This document shows, piece after piece, positions 1-12,589 of a stretch of 64,000 nucleotides of DNA. The notes below the pieces were generated by a model, which saw only the letters and a list, made by a program, of their open reading frames with translations, was not told where the DNA came from and made no database searches. Within the stretch, counting starts at the first letter, position 1. Every line of letters begins with the position of its first letter. Both the position numbers and the translations under genes were made by a program. The DNA lies in contig OX579635.1 in assembly GCA_951230915.1 (NCBI GenBank), positions 30,442,001 to 30,506,000 on the forward strand, in the 5' to 3' direction. This DNA is from Antitrichia curtipendula (lineage: Eukaryota > Streptophyta > Bryopsida > Hypnales > Leucodontaceae).

Positions 1-559
1 GTTCCACATCAATGCAATTCAGCAATTCATTCTAGAACCCTGATCATTCTCGGTATCCAGACATGGAACCCTGACTTCTTGAAAGAGGGATGAATCGGTG
101 ACCTGTGAGCAGATTCATATCAGTGGGCACAATTGCTTCCTCGGCTCCGGTTTCATCAACAACACCTCCCTCGGATGGGACCTGCAGGAACAGATCGATC
201 AGTTACAATCAACCCTAACCATTTGTTAGAAAACGGCGATCTAGCATTTTAGGGTTTAAAAGACCGAGCGTTTAGCTGCAATACACCCTCACCTGAGTGC
301 CATGGCCACTGTAATGGAACACCAGCACATCCCCAGGTTGCACACCTCGGATCAGCTTGGCAAGGTACGAGCGAATGTTGGCGCCGGTGGGTTGCACCCC
401 CCTTGGATTGGTGTCCAGAAGCACGAGAATGTCGGACTCCGCAAACCCGAACCGAGTGACGAGGGTCTTGTACATGCGCTTCACGTCGTTCGCACAGCCA
501 TGAAGCTCCACTTTCGTACCAGGGTAGTTGCACCCCACCAGCAAAGCTCTCTTCGTCAT
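1..559 (-). CDS. Type II metacaspase, N-terminal part (5' end of gene, partial)
   Basis: Metacaspases are Arg/Lys-specific cysteine proteases of the caspase fold, involved in stress-induced cell death and wound signalling. Exon 1 runs 559-293 and encodes 89 residues starting MTKRALLVGCNYPG, the typical start of plant type II enzymes. It ends in the catalytic-histidine motif HYSGHGT (His86). A GT donor follows at 292. Exon 2 runs 181-103 and encodes an acidic loop and then IVPTDMNL, the segment that follows the catalytic His in this family; it joins exon 1 in phase 0 and ends in phase 1. The catalytic Cys and p10 region lie beyond the window edge. The frame is open upstream to an ATG at 598, but the family start is MTKR at 559. 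The short spacing between His motif and IVP segment, with no zinc-finger prodomain, fits type II. The next gene, ALADIN, lies on the same strand with its 3' end facing this promoter. Confidence 0.9.
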
Positions 560-2035
560 GCTTCTCCACAATCTGAAAGAGCCTAAAACGAGCCCCAAAC
601 GAGTCCAAGTTACGAAGTCTTCAACTCATTTAACCGAAATCTAGACCAATGCAGTTTTCAAGCAATGCCAATTGCTTATCTCTCTAAACCCTGCAAGTAT
701 TGCCGAAGATTTACATTATCTAAACCTACAAATCCTTGAATCATCCACATCACAAAAGAGTATCACACGATTGCATGAGATTGCAAACCCCGACTAGATC
801 CTCAACAAAGCATTACTTGCAACAATTCGAAACTGCAGAAATGCGATTGCTCTGCGAGCAGCTTCGGACACAATCGAACTCAATATACGTGCTTCCGATC
901 TACCACTCCCAGAACTTTAAACTCCGAGTACGCTTCCGCCCATGGCACAATGCACCTGAAATGTGGTGCAAGGATGATTCGGGTGGTGATAGCTAGCAAG
1001 TGTCTTCCTTAGAAGGCGAGTTTGTTCGGTGTATGCTACTCCTTTGGTGCTTGTGAAAGTCAGATTCACCTCGCTAAGTTCTTCATAACCTTCGGATTTA
1101 TGAGAATGGACGGAGTCTTTAGCCCATGCTCAAAATTGCACGCACTTCTCATACTACAGTACTGAGAAGCAGTAAGGAGCCAATGTCAAAATATCAGTCA
1201 AAAGAACGGACCAGGCATGTCATGTGTAAAAATAGAAGTCAATAGCTAGCACGAGCTTCATGCTGATTGACTACGTCTGGCAAATAGAAGCTGCTGGGAG
1301 CAAGGTTTCATTTACTACAAGAGTACCCTGAGAGACCGTTGGCTTCTATGCAGAACTCATTTGGTTGGACACACCTTTGAACATTTTGCAGACCATTTGG
1401 CGAGATTTAGTGGGTTTCCCGCATCTTTGATGAGACGAGATGAAACATGCAACATCTAATCTGTTAAGTTTTGTAGGCCAATCACCCACCATTCACATAG
1501 AGCGATGTATTCTAACCACAGTGAGTCGCAAAGGGATCAACTAGCAATGAAAGCAAAAGGTGAACAGCAGATTCCAACTGCAAGTTCAAGCAAAAGGGAC
1601 AGAACTTCGACTAAATGAAAGGGTCTCATATTCACTTAGACGTAGTACTTCACATTGAAGTGCTCATGATACAACATCGATGCTTTTGAAGACTGTTCTT
1701 GTATCAAGTACTCCGTACAACTTATCCATTCCACTTTTGTGCAGTTGAATTGGCTGGTGTCCACAACGACCACGGAACTGGGCGGGTTTTTTGGATAAAT
1801 AAAGCCTTGCTTACAACGCACGTTGTATCTGGTCCTACCGCGTCTCCCCTATATAACTTAACAAAAGCCTAAGAGATAAATTGAAAACATGAGAGCTATC
1901 TCTTGATCCCAATGAACGTCGCAAAATCATGCAAAACCTCAAAATCAAAGTTTGATCACAGCGTGATCAGACAGCTTCCAACTTTGAAGAAGACATGGAA
2001 GTGACTAGCAATTAGCAAAATTCTCTGAAGCAAAT
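560..2035. other. Intergenic: metacaspase promoter and ALADIN 3' flank
   Basis: This 1.5 kb stretch lies between the metacaspase start and the ALADIN stop codon. It must hold the metacaspase 5' UTR and promoter and the ALADIN 3' UTR. A telobox-like CTAAACCCTG lies near 685, about 125 bp upstream of the metacaspase ATG. The small reading frames here have no recognisable protein similarity, and I see no gene. Confidence 0.5.
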
Positions 2036-5000
2036 CTACACTCGCAGCAATTGTCCTCCATGTCCACGGAACAGCAGGGGATACGTGCAACAAACTCCTG
2101 TACTCCAGCACTGCAAAACCAATATGAATGTCACTAATATGGAATTACATGCTGCCTGTTTGACCAGTACGTTGTGCTCACTTCCAAAAGACTCAAATGA
2201 AGACTGAAAAGCAAAATTACAGTTTTGGTGCAAGCACGCTAAGACAACTGAAGTGCAAGTGGAGTAGAAATGAAATTTCCTCGTCAAGCAGCAGCGCACT
2301 GCAGGTGTCGGGCATCCACCAAAACAGACCACAGGTCTCGAGGATTACTACTTACCACAGACAAAAGGGCACCCTGCTTCAAGTTGTTGTGGAAAGCCAA
2401 TGAAACAGGTTTTGAATCAACATCAGGCCCGCGAACAAAGCCCCTGTGTGTCCCACCATATCGTACCAAAGTTGATTCATTAATCGAAGGATTCGAATTC
2501 AAAATAATCAAAGAAAGAAGCAGTACGAAAAGTAAGCCGAACAAGGGCCCTATATTCAGTTCTAGGGTGCTTGAAAGTCGCAAGTAAGGCAAGCGTACTC
2601 TTAGAAGCGCTAATCAAACACAATAACGACAAGAGAGTGTACTTACAACAATGATGTCGACACGATAGGTGTCTGCCGTGTATCGAAAACGGCCACTAAT
2701 CCAGAATGGATAGAATCTACAGCACCATTGTAGGTAACGGCAAGTCTCTCCCCAGTGCCATCCCAGGCCATTCTTTCTATGGCACCATGTCTGCAACAGC
2801 ATCCAAGGATCTTCAAATTCAATTCCACAAGAAAGAACTTTGGACCCCGAGTTATTCCCCTCATTATAACAAGGTCATGTGCATAGTAGTGGCAAATTCT
2901 ATATAAGATACACTTTTACAATTAATAGTATTTAACAATAGCAGCATTGTTTGAGTGAGAAGGGATCTCTATTGAGAATAATGTTGTGAATATTGAGTGG
3001 AAGTGACATTCTTAAGAATAGTGATTGAGAGGAATAGTGTCATTGCACCATGAACAATAAAAATGTCTTGTTGGGGAGGCTACTTCAAGCACATTTCTCC
3101 CAACATGAGAAAAACAACTTGATGAACTCTTGGAAAACAGTGAGCTGAATATTAAGAAGGTTGAATGCACACCTCCCAGTGATGGCCTCGATGTCTGGCA
3201 AATCTAATGGAAGCAGGTGTACGTCTGAACAGGAAACAGCACATGTTAGCAACTGCATCAACATCACCACCAGCAAATTCACTGATGAAATCCATCAAAG
3301 CAGGTCATGGAGTGAGTTCACAGAGGTGAAGAAACTTACCCAACGAGGGAGGTTTTCCGGCAAAATAAAGAGCAGCCAAAGAGGTTGCTTGATCAAAAGC
3401 TGCCAGTAGAACCTTCCCATCTGGACTCCACATTGCGCTCTGCCAACATGACGTGTATCAGACTTATGGTGTAACCAGACAAGCATGATTTCAAGTGCTT
3501 GACAAATCGTTGATAACACTCTTATGCCTTACCACGACAGATCCACCCGCAGATGTCCAAGGTACAGAGGTCCACGTGCTCGTCTCCCAGAGATGGAATG
3601 CGCCATTGCTGCCATTCAAACAATATTAGCGTATGTCATATCTTCAGTCACAACGCCAGATTTCGAGACCAATAAACAGTATTAACTGTGATCGATCAAG
3701 AGTACTAGATGGTGTAACGAGCATCACCTTCGATAGGTACACCCTAACATAATAAAAAAGCAGACATATGTTACCTCCATTTCCAAGCGGGATGAATATG
3801 CAGTTCTCTTCACTCTTGAGAAAGACATGTGAGTAACCATGGATGGATGGACGACTCATGACCAGCAACAACTTGGCCAAAACCGGTCCTATCTAGCAGA
3901 TCGTACTGGAAGTGCAAGACTTACTGCTTGGCTGACACGAAATAATCTCCGGTGGGCGACCACTTCAGCAAGGAGATATCACCAAGACCACGCTGCAGTG
4001 GCGTTCCCGTACCTAAACACACCAACCAAACGTAATAAAATCACACAAGGTGAGTGACAAGGAGGAAAAGATTCAGGACATAGAACTGGAATTCATCAAT
4101 GCAAAAGAAGCTCTCAATACACTAACCCCAAGTGTCCAACTAAAAATAGAGATTTCAGTGTGGAATTCTTTCTATTGGTACGTTTATTTACTTTCCTTGA
4201 AGCTTTCTAAATCAGTTATTTCAAGTCCTACAGATGTAGAAGCAACCATTAATGGTCATTGGGGCACTAGGAGGTTCCGGCTAGCTATCTCCAAAAGGTG
4301 TCTCCCAGACACATACAAACTAAAACAAAAAACGGTCCACAGTCAGCATCGTATAATCTGAGGACAAGACCAACAACCTTGAGCCACGTCCCAGATGGTG
4401 AAGGATGCGTCATGTTTCGAAGCTGATGCTAACATTGTATGATTGGTCAAGGTGGTAACGCGTTTCCACAAAGTCAACGGTAATTCCCACTACTGAGTCC
4501 TCTCACATGACAGAATGGTCAAAATCGATAAATATATCTGCAGATGTGAGGTCGAAGACATAGAATTATAGAAAGAAATATGGCACGAAACTAAAAAGGA
4601 TATCTGCCACAAGGGCTCCATGACAAGGCTGTTACAGGCGCGTTATTCCCGGTTCGAAGAAAATCCACAAGCGCCCACCGAGCCCCAGTGCCTCGGTTTG
4701 GTGTGCCGAGGATAGAGACAACCCCAGCCCGAACAGGCGCCATGTTCCCCGGGTAATTGGCACTCCATATTGCAATACCTCCCCTACACAAAAAAATACA
4801 TCAATCTTCAAAAGGTCGACTGGTACAGAACCTATACTGCCCAATAATCTGAATTTAGGTTCATCAAGACGTCACCTATGCAACGTCTTGGGGAAGAAAG
4901 CACCACATTATGTATCAAAACAGAACAGAACAAGTAGAAGACCTGCCAACACCCTAAGCGTCAGAATCTATAGAATCGTGGTTCTGCCTCCCTTCAAAGA

Positions 5001-6975
5001 TTACAAGGAGTCATGGTTTCGCGCCCTCCATTCCCCATCTTGTGTAGTGGAAACCCAATTCATCGAGCATTGGAGACGAAGTCGTTTGCATGGATAATAT
5101 ACTAGACGTTGCCACATAATCCTCCAATTTTTGAGCCAAGAGAATAGCGATGAAGTTTAGAATTCAATGAGCACTGAAATCTACCATGACTCCCCCTATC
5201 GTGAGCTTCCTTCCACATGAAGAAGAGCATGAGCTCAAGTTAACAATACTCCACCAACGATGTTAGCTATGATCTGACCAGTTATTCCATGATTACTAAA
5301 ACTCACATATATTAATGCAATGTTGATATTTTCACACGATCCTCCGTCAACAATGATGGGGGTGCAGAGTGGACACAGCACAAAGATTATCATGAATGGT
5401 TGAAGTCAAAGACTTCTAGAGGATAGTTAAAAACCTGCAGGCGACAGAAATTGTAGAACCGGCATTCGGCCTCCATTCCACGCACTCTACGCCTTTGTGA
5501 GAATCATTCGCCAGTACAGCTGGGTCCCTTGGATCTGCCATTAGCATCACAAATTCAAAATCAACTTAGACAGGAATTTCCGAACAGATTAATGTACCTT
5601 GAACTTTATTAGAATATGGAAAAAAAAAAATTTAATTACTTCCTCCGTCTACTGTTCAGCGTCACCATAATATTGCATTGTCAAGAATAATATGCCAATT
5701 CAAGTGTTTAGGGGAGAATCATCAAGATTTGCACAATCAAACATGGGGTCCAACCTGCATCTTCAAAATCGTGAACAAGGACTTGATCCTGGCCTCCAAT
5801 GAACGCAACCCAGTGCCGGTGCTTATGCCAGCTAATCCCTTGAAAAGAATATGTTTTCTGGATGCCTTTACTCTGAAACAAATATAATGGCTTCAGTTTT
5901 AGCGATAACTCCCGATGCAATGCCTACAAAGCATCGAATTTATGGCACTTCTTCATGTAGAGGTACCTAATTGTGACATAGACCTAAATGCGACACAGTA
6001 AAATCTTGCAAAATGAGTACATATTAAATTTGAGTATGTACCTCACCTTAACATCAGAACTTGTGTAGGCTTTTGGTCACCTACCAGAAAACCCTGAATA
6101 CGTATAACTTTGGCATGTAGTATCCAAATAACACATTTTTCAGTGCATTAAAATCAATTTGCTAACAAGAATTACAAAAATTTGACCATTCTAATAACTA
6201 AGACCAGAGCTTAAAGTGTAGCTGTTAGGTGAGGTTACCAAATTTGAGAAGGAGATAAACTTCAGGAACTGAGCATGGCAGATACTCACATTTTGCGAAA
6301 GCAGGTTCTGGAAGGCTGTAAAGACAAACGTCTTCACGTTTTCTATATGCCTGCCGAGGAAACCACCAGAATCGCCATCACTTGTACTCAAGTGATCTGC
6401 GTCTCCAGGTAATGCTCCTGTTGCATCTTCCTCCGTTCCTTGGCTACTGCGCACACCGATATCCCGGGGCTGATACGCAATACTGGGATAGACGCGACCC
6501 TAATTTCCACCATGCCACACATTCAGGGTGAGACTTGAATTGAAACGCGTAATGGCATCTGAATTGCACATAAGATATCTTCACCATAAAATAAAATATC
6601 ACAAAAAATAAGCACAAGAGATGGTTAATTAGCATTCCGCAGGACAAAATATCTGCAATGCCAGAGCCTAAACCCTAAACCCTCAGAAACCCTCAGATAA
6701 AAATCACGTTGCTGAAGTTGGCTCTGCGGTACATGCCAAGATTTTGCTATACGATTCTTGCGCGTTTTTATCAATGTCATCTTTCGCCGTCACTGCATTC
6801 ACAACCAGAACATTAGAACGCAATAAAATCACACAATTTCATTCCCAAAATCGCAATACCCAATCAAGGACGACGTGGAAATTGACACCAAAATGTTCAT
6901 GAGTATCGAGTGCGTACAGAAATCGCGGTTGATCTCGCAGACGGTGTACTCGCCAATTGCTGGCACGCCCGGCAT
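2036..6975 (-). CDS. AAAS: ALADIN, WD40-repeat nucleoporin
   Basis: ALADIN is a WD40 beta-propeller protein of the nuclear pore complex, anchored near the membrane ring. Thirteen exons were traced: 6975-6889, 6499-6290, 5872-5755, 5534-5435, 4783-4604, 4436-4378, 4012-3925, 3608-3533, 3439-3340, 3224-3173, 2790-2647, 2443-2356 and 2110-2036. They total 1377 nt (458 residues), close to plant ALADINs, and all phases agree. The start TVCEINRDF and the segments GISWHKHRHWVAFIGG, GGIAIWSANYPGNMAPVR, TGARWALVDFLR, LSWSPCGR, LWETSTWTS, GTGERLAV and STGVCCTYPL match the plant ALADIN pattern. All introns are GT-AG except the one between exons 5 and 6 (4603-4437), which is AT-AC. The gene is head to head with the WD40 gene at 7479. 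It looks intact and single-copy here. Confidence 0.95.
4437..4603 (-). other. U12-type AT-AC intron in ALADIN
   Basis: Read on the minus strand, exon 5 ends ...GGCAG and the intron begins ATATCCTTTTT, the U12 AT-AC 5' splice site consensus. It ends ACCTTGACCAATCATAC, where CCTTGAC matches the U12 branch-point consensus, with its A ten nt before the terminal AC. The join gives CGR-MLASAS in frame (phase 2), matching the conserved CGRYLASAS region of plant ALADIN. No GT donor lies near the end of exon 5 that would preserve the frame. Confidence 0.88.
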
Positions 6976-7478
6976 TTCAAATTCCAGGAAATCCACCCGA
7001 ACGTCTGCGACAACAACCAACAACCCAACAACTGATTTCAAAACTCTCTAAACGAAACGAAGCTTTTCTGGAACACTTGAAACCAACCAACGGTCGGTGG
7101 CTTAACCCTAGGGTTAAACCCCGCGACCGACCAGCGGTCGGGACGCTCATCCCTAGTTTTGTTGTCCTTCTGCTCTCAGTATGAACACATGACAAACACG
7201 CTCCGCTCAATGAATGTCCTGATCATGCACACATGACAAGCATGCTGCAGTACTTAAGATTAGTGCAGACTCTTTACAAATTTGTTTAGCAAGTTTGAAT
7301 GCCAGGTAGATGATACGCTGGTTATCTAAGGATATCTGGCCAATTCTGAGCCCATTCTGATTCACAGAGTGCGTGCAGTGCTTTGTTGTTAGCATAAGCG
7401 TGAGGTTTCGGAGGTGCATTTGATGAGACGGCGCTCGTGAAGCCAGCGCGAGTTGGCAATTGGGGGTCAACAGGCGCG
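6976..7478. promoter_or_regulatory. Divergent promoter of ALADIN and the WD40 gene, with palindromic double telobox
   Basis: About 503 bp separate the two start codons, so this segment must hold both promoters and 5' UTRs. At 7102-7117 lies a perfect 16 bp palindrome, TTAACCCTAGGGTTAA, made of two teloboxes head to head. It is flanked by CGGTCGGTGG on the left and GCGACCGACC on the right, which extends the rough dyad. Teloboxes are known binding sites in plant promoters of growth and translation genes. That this one serves both genes is inference. Confidence 0.6.
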
Positions 7479-10400
7479 ATGGCGACCTCTCTGAAGCGGC
7501 CGTACGAGGAAGCGGTGGAGGACGACGACGGTGGTCTCGTCAAATTGGTCCACCGTCGCCTCAGCGATGTGGAGAAGCTCGTGACCCATGTCAAGAATCT
7601 AGAAGACGAGGTATGTCGCTCATCACTCCAGTAAGAATTTTGTGGAATTGAGCTGGTGTACCACTAGAATTGAATGTTCCTCTTTCTTGTATTCTGTGTC
7701 TTTGCTTGATCAGATTAGGTCAGTCATTTTGCTTTTTGCTGGATTCAGAATCTATATGTACATGGGATCATGAAATAGATAAGGTGAAGGATACTACTTG
7801 CATCACTGTAAGCGTTGTGAAAAGTGTTGGAGTGTGATTTCCGGGAGATCGCTACAAAACTATGGAGAGATCCCTTTGGGTAACAGAGCCTAATTTTTTG
7901 TATCATTATGTATGAATTTCTTATTCAAAATCAATGTGAGAGGTTGTATAGCATAAGACAACCCTATTTCCATTCAAAGAGCAATGGCACTTGCTGAGAA
8001 GTCCAACCGATTGTATGAATAGATGAGTTGCTGTTGGTATCAGGGAGCACTCGATAGGAGATGAGATGAGGTTCCTAAAGTTTTAGTATCCTCTGCGTAT
8101 CATTCAATCATGTCCAGCAAAGGATTGAGGATGTTGATTCCACATGTGCACTTGAGCAGAGTGTTTAAGTTCTGAATAAGGCGAATTGAATGGGTGTTTG
8201 AATGGGCAGCTAGCAGAGGCACGCGGTCAGCTTGACGAAGCAGTGACTTTACTGGATCTCGTAAGGGCAGGGAAGCTTGGTGCTAAGAATCGGAACCCAG
8301 CATCCAGACGTGAAGGCACGTCTTTACACGGAAGAAATGGTCAATTTAGTGGAGAGGATCACCCTGCATCACATTCCCCTGTTAAGAAACCAGTTGCACC
8401 AGCAGCCAGTCCATCTGTACGCTCTAATAAAACTGCTTTGGCAGCTCGCACTAAGTCCCCTGCTAAGTCTCCTGCTAAGTCTCCTGCCAAGGACCGGGGA
8501 CAGGAGAAATCCAGCAAGAGATCTTCAGGTGCGTGTTTGATCTGGGGCCCCACAACTTGTTGAATTTATGTGAATTGGAACATCACAAAGGTCTAACGGT
8601 TCAATGGAAATGCTACACCAGAAGCTTTTCATCAATAAACTGGTTGTTCAAGACTTTCGTTGGAATAAAGCAGAGGACTATTTGCGTTACTTTAAGCATT
8701 TTAACATGTGTAGGAGTGTGATTCTGGGGAGATCACTATATAGCAGCGGAGAGATCACCTTATGTACAAGAGCCAAATCTGTTGAGATCTAGTTTTCATC
8801 TCTTTGTATGAATTTCTTATGCAATATTAAAGTGGGAGGTCGTAGACCACCGCAACTGACAGTAGCCCCAGCCCCGCGTCCATTCAAAGATCAGTTGCTT
8901 CAGACATTTAGCCAAGTCATGCTTACACGACTTGCTAATAAGTCAAACCAAATGTATGAATAGCTGAGCTGCTGTTGGTAACAGGGCTCAATGTAGGAGA
9001 CGGGATCAGGGCCCTGAACGGTTTTAGCATCCTGTCCCTTACTTTCTCGTAGGTCAGTCAATTTGTTTTAGAATGGACCTGACATGATCTCCATTGTCTA
9101 AAACATGGTGTAATGTTTAAAGCAGGTGCGGGTGTGGAGGGCAAGTCAAAAAAATCTAAAGGTTCTGTGCAGCGGGAACATGTGGACTTGATCTCCTCGA
9201 TAAGGAGTCAAAGTAAACCGAAAAAGTTGGATGTGGCAATGCCAAGCTATATTCCTCTTCAACACAAACGCAAGCCTCGGAGTCTTGTGCTGAGCCCTGC
9301 CATTGACCACCTTTGCGCTACGAGGTGATCATTTTTCGATGTTGATATCTGCCAACAAACGTTCTCTGGCCATCGCTGTGACAGTGGATTTTTCTGTTGC
9401 TTTTCTGTCTATGTTGAATGCTTTGGATTCTGTTTCTATTTGCTTGCTTGAGGCAAAGTATTGAGCACATGGTCTCTTATAGTGTTGTGAAATTATCCAT
9501 AACTGATTCGGGCTTTATGATACAGTGCATTGGATGGCGTTGTAAATTTCTGGCAAATAACTCAAGAAAAAGGGTAAAGCTTCTCCTGGACTTCATAAAT
9601 CCTTCCGAGGACGTTTTTTTCGCGAGATGTGAAGGGTTTCTTCAATGCATTGTGAACTCTGTTCTAGAATTAGTTCTAAGAGAACGAAAGTATGTTTTTC
9701 GGCTGTCATAAGGTGCCTGATACTTTTGTGGACAATTGATCAGGTTTGGCGTGAACTTAAGTCATACTGTAGATTGTATTTCTCCGGTTCAGAGGAGGTG
9801 GCCTGAAGACTTGGCTTGGCATCCTCTTGGCGAGACGCTGTTTGCCGTCTACACTGCTGATGGGGGACCTCAGATTGCCATCATTAATACTTCTAAAAAA
9901 GTAAGTACAATGATACGAGTGTTAGTATTCAAACTCTTGGTATAATATGGCCAATGAAATTTTGAGTGCTTGAATGTTCTTGTAGACTTACCGGCGTGCC
10001 ACTTTTTCTGTGCAGAAACCCGGCGTTAAGTTTTTAGACCACAAACCTCATGAAAAGGGGATTATTAATACTATTGAGTTTCTGCCCTGGAGCAACGGTT
10101 CACAATTTGTTACAGGGGGGTGCGATCATGGCGTTGTGCTCTGGGCAGAGAAGGAGAAAGGCTGGCAACCCCAGATTCTTCATAGAACACTTCATTCATC
10201 TTCAGTCACAGGTGTAGGGGGTATCCTGAGCAAGAATTACATCATATCTTCAGGTTCGTAATATGATATTATAGCATATGGATGCTTTTGCATTTTAATC
10301 TGTAGTTGTAACATATGGGGCTATTATATGTACAAGGTACAGTTACCCCAGTTATATCCTTCCATGATGTCTGATCAAGAAGCGTCAGTGTCTGTACGTC

Positions 10401-11498
10401 AAATATATCTCGCATCATGTGATGGTATAAACGAGTGAACATTGATTGGCAGGTATGGATAAGCGAGTATTTGCAGTAGATCCGTCTCACGGTAGGTCAA
10501 CATTTCATCATCAGTTGGAAAGCAAAGCCTTGGCGGTGGCTCCAAACCCTGGCGACAACAACTTAATCATGGTTCAGACTGGGTCAGTCTTCTTTGAACT
10601 TGAAAACTTCAATCTGTGTGTGCAATGTAACCTTCACCTGTGTTCTTCGCAAGTATTTAATTTTACACTAACACCGGCCATCATTAAAGATACAAAATGT
10701 TACAGGGTTCCTCAAATAGTAGTGTGCACGTAGTATCTGGAGGATACTTAAGCCGTTATGGACCTGATCCCATCTCCTGAACGGACCCCTGTTTCCATCA
10801 TGAACTCATGTGTTCATGCACTTGATTGGCCGTCAATTATCATGTTGGGTGTAAACATGGCTTGGCTAAATGTCTATGGACGTTGCTCTTTGAACGGAAA
10901 TGGGATTGTCTGCTGTCACTTATCGTCTACTACAACCTTCCAGGTTGAAATTGCATATGAATTGGTACATATATTTATTATCTCAAGAGAGTTTGGCTCT
11001 CCAGAGTGATCTCTCCGCAGCTCTTTACTGAGCTCCCAAAAATCACACTCCTTCATACGTTAAAATGCTTAGAGAGACGCTAATAGTATCTTCTACCTTA
11101 CAATGGAATAGGCGGAGTCCACGAGTTTATATTGCCTAAATTTTTCTCACCTCGGGACCTTTTTCTCTTTTGACAGGACACCTGGACAGCAATTACGTCT
11201 GTTTGATATACGGGTGCAAGGGACGGAGCTTCACTGCTTTGGGTGGAAACAACAAGCTGGCGATTCGCAGTCTGGGTACATCAGCCAATCCTGGTCTCCA
11301 GATGGCTTGTACTGTGCCTCGGGGTCCACAGACCCTAAAATACATGTTTTTGACATTAGGTACAACAGCAGGGAGCCTGTGCAGACTTTGGATGCTCATC
11401 AGAAGAGGGTCTTCAAGGCTGCATGGCACCCAAATCTGCCGTTGCTGTTGTCGATATCGTCAGACCTCTTCATTGGAATGCACAAAATATTCTCATGA
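7479..11498 (+). CDS. WD40-repeat protein with basic, Ser/Pro-rich N-terminal region
   Basis: Eight exons: 7479-7610, 8210-8528, 9126-9324, 9526-9573, 9744-9900, 10016-10253, 10453-10582 and 11177-11498. They total 1545 nt (514 residues) with all phases consistent. The N-terminus has a short heptad-like helix (residues ~25-70). Next comes a low-complexity basic segment with three SPAK repeats and KKSK/KSSKR clusters, likely a nuclear localisation region. The C-terminal ~330 residues form a beta-propeller: SALDGVVNFWQ, WHPLGETLFAVYT, FVTGGCDHGVVLW, ISSGMDKRVFAV, QQLRLFDIR, WSPDGLYCASGSTDP and LLLSISSDLFIG are WD40 blades. It resembles a conserved, poorly characterised plant WD40 family whose name I do not recognise. 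An in-frame ATG at 7437 would add 14 residues. The 594 bp intron before the last exon (10583-11176) could hide a further small exon, but the direct join is in frame and reads naturally (VQTG-TPGQQLRLFDIR). Confidence 0.85.
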
Positions 11499-11689
11499 GA
11501 GGTACTTCATTCTTTTTGGAAAAGCTGGTCAAACTTCACAAAGTTTTGGTGATTTCAATGTCTGGGGAGTTCTTGAAGCTTCTAGGATAGGATAGGCGTT
11601 GTTAGAAGTGGCGAAGAAAGTGGAGCACAATTTGCTAGATTCATTCCGTATGCACTTAGAAGGGAGTGCAGCAGAGCTTTTCTCTTTTT

Positions 11690-11960
11690 TCCATTTCTTT
11701 TTAATGAAGTGCCAAAGTGGAAATTTAAAATGTTATAGGGGTGATCCAAATTTCAACATTCATTCACATATTGGATAGAAAATATCACATTAGCAGGAGT
11801 AACACATATCCATAATTCTGTTTTCATCCACAATCTAGCAATTTCATCCAAGATTTTTTTCAATTTTGAAGTTTTCTAGCAAAAACAATTTGCGGTTTGT
11901 CGCCATTTTTTAGCCAAATTATTTTTTCCTGGTGCAGTCTGGCACATTGTGATATATATT
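11690..11960. repeat. Dispersed diverged repeat, copy A (partner at 46020-46290)
   Basis: The stretch containing GAAGTGCCAAAGTGG, CAACATTCATTCACATATTGG and TCCATAATTCTGTTTTCATC recurs in diverged form near 46050-46200, in the same order and orientation. It is AT-rich and non-coding, and begins about 190 bp after the WD40 stop codon. It is probably an old non-autonomous mobile element; I found no termini. Confidence 0.6.
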
Positions 11961-12156
11961 TTGAGGATCTCGTTTCATGTCTATGGCCATGATTGGAACT
12001 GAAAATCGGTTTCAGAAAACTCCCTGACTTGACTTCGTTTTAAATAATTTTGTACTATTACGTCTTTAATAATTCCCTGGAGTTCCAGGAAATTTTTGAA
12101 TATGAGTCTTCATCTCAAAATCCAATGAAACAGATGAGGTATCCTACAGTAAATAG

Positions 12157-12589
12157 TTTACCCTTTCACTGTGGAAATCATTCCTTTGGATAATGTGTGA
12201 ACCATTTTCTTACAAAATTGCAGAATCACTCATAGGAAGTCAAACTATTGTAGAAGACCTCCCTTTTTCACAACAAAATTCCAAGGATGAATAGTTGGAC
12301 TTCTATTCTACTAGAAGAATTCTTTGTCATCCATTGGACAAAAAATGTCCTTGTTGATGTTTAACCCTTAAACGTCGAGGTGGACATTTGGTGTCCAATG
12401 GATGACAAAGAATCCTTCTAGTAGAATAGAAGTCCAACTATTCATCCTCATAATTTTGTTGTGAAAAATGAAGGTCTTCTATAGTAGTTTGACTTCCTAT
12501 GAGTACTTTTGCAAATTTTTAAGCAAATGATTCACACAGTAACTAAAGAGATGATTTCTATAGTCACCGATCTATCCTTTAAGCATTAA
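12157..12589. mobile_element. Foldback MITE with TTAA-type end
   Basis: Two arms of about 190 bp are inverted copies of each other. For example, GGATGAATAGTTGGACTTC in the left arm is mirrored by GAAGTCCAACTATTCATCC in the right, and ACTCATAGGAAGTCAAAC by GTTTGACTTCCTATGAGT. The right end reads CCTTTAAGCATTAAG with TTAA at 12586-12589; the left end begins TTTACCCTTTCACTGTGG. The spacer contains TTAACCCTTAAACG, a copy of the family terminus. Related single-arm copies occur at about 57150 and 59785. Confidence 0.8.

Noticed and set aside
4437..4603. Ordinary GT-AG splicing at this ALADIN intron
   Set aside because: No GT donor near the exon end keeps the conserved frame, whereas the AT-AC signals fit fully.
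10723..11009. Extra WD40 exon in the last intron
   Set aside because: The flanking exons join in frame without it, and the open stretch shows no blade motif.
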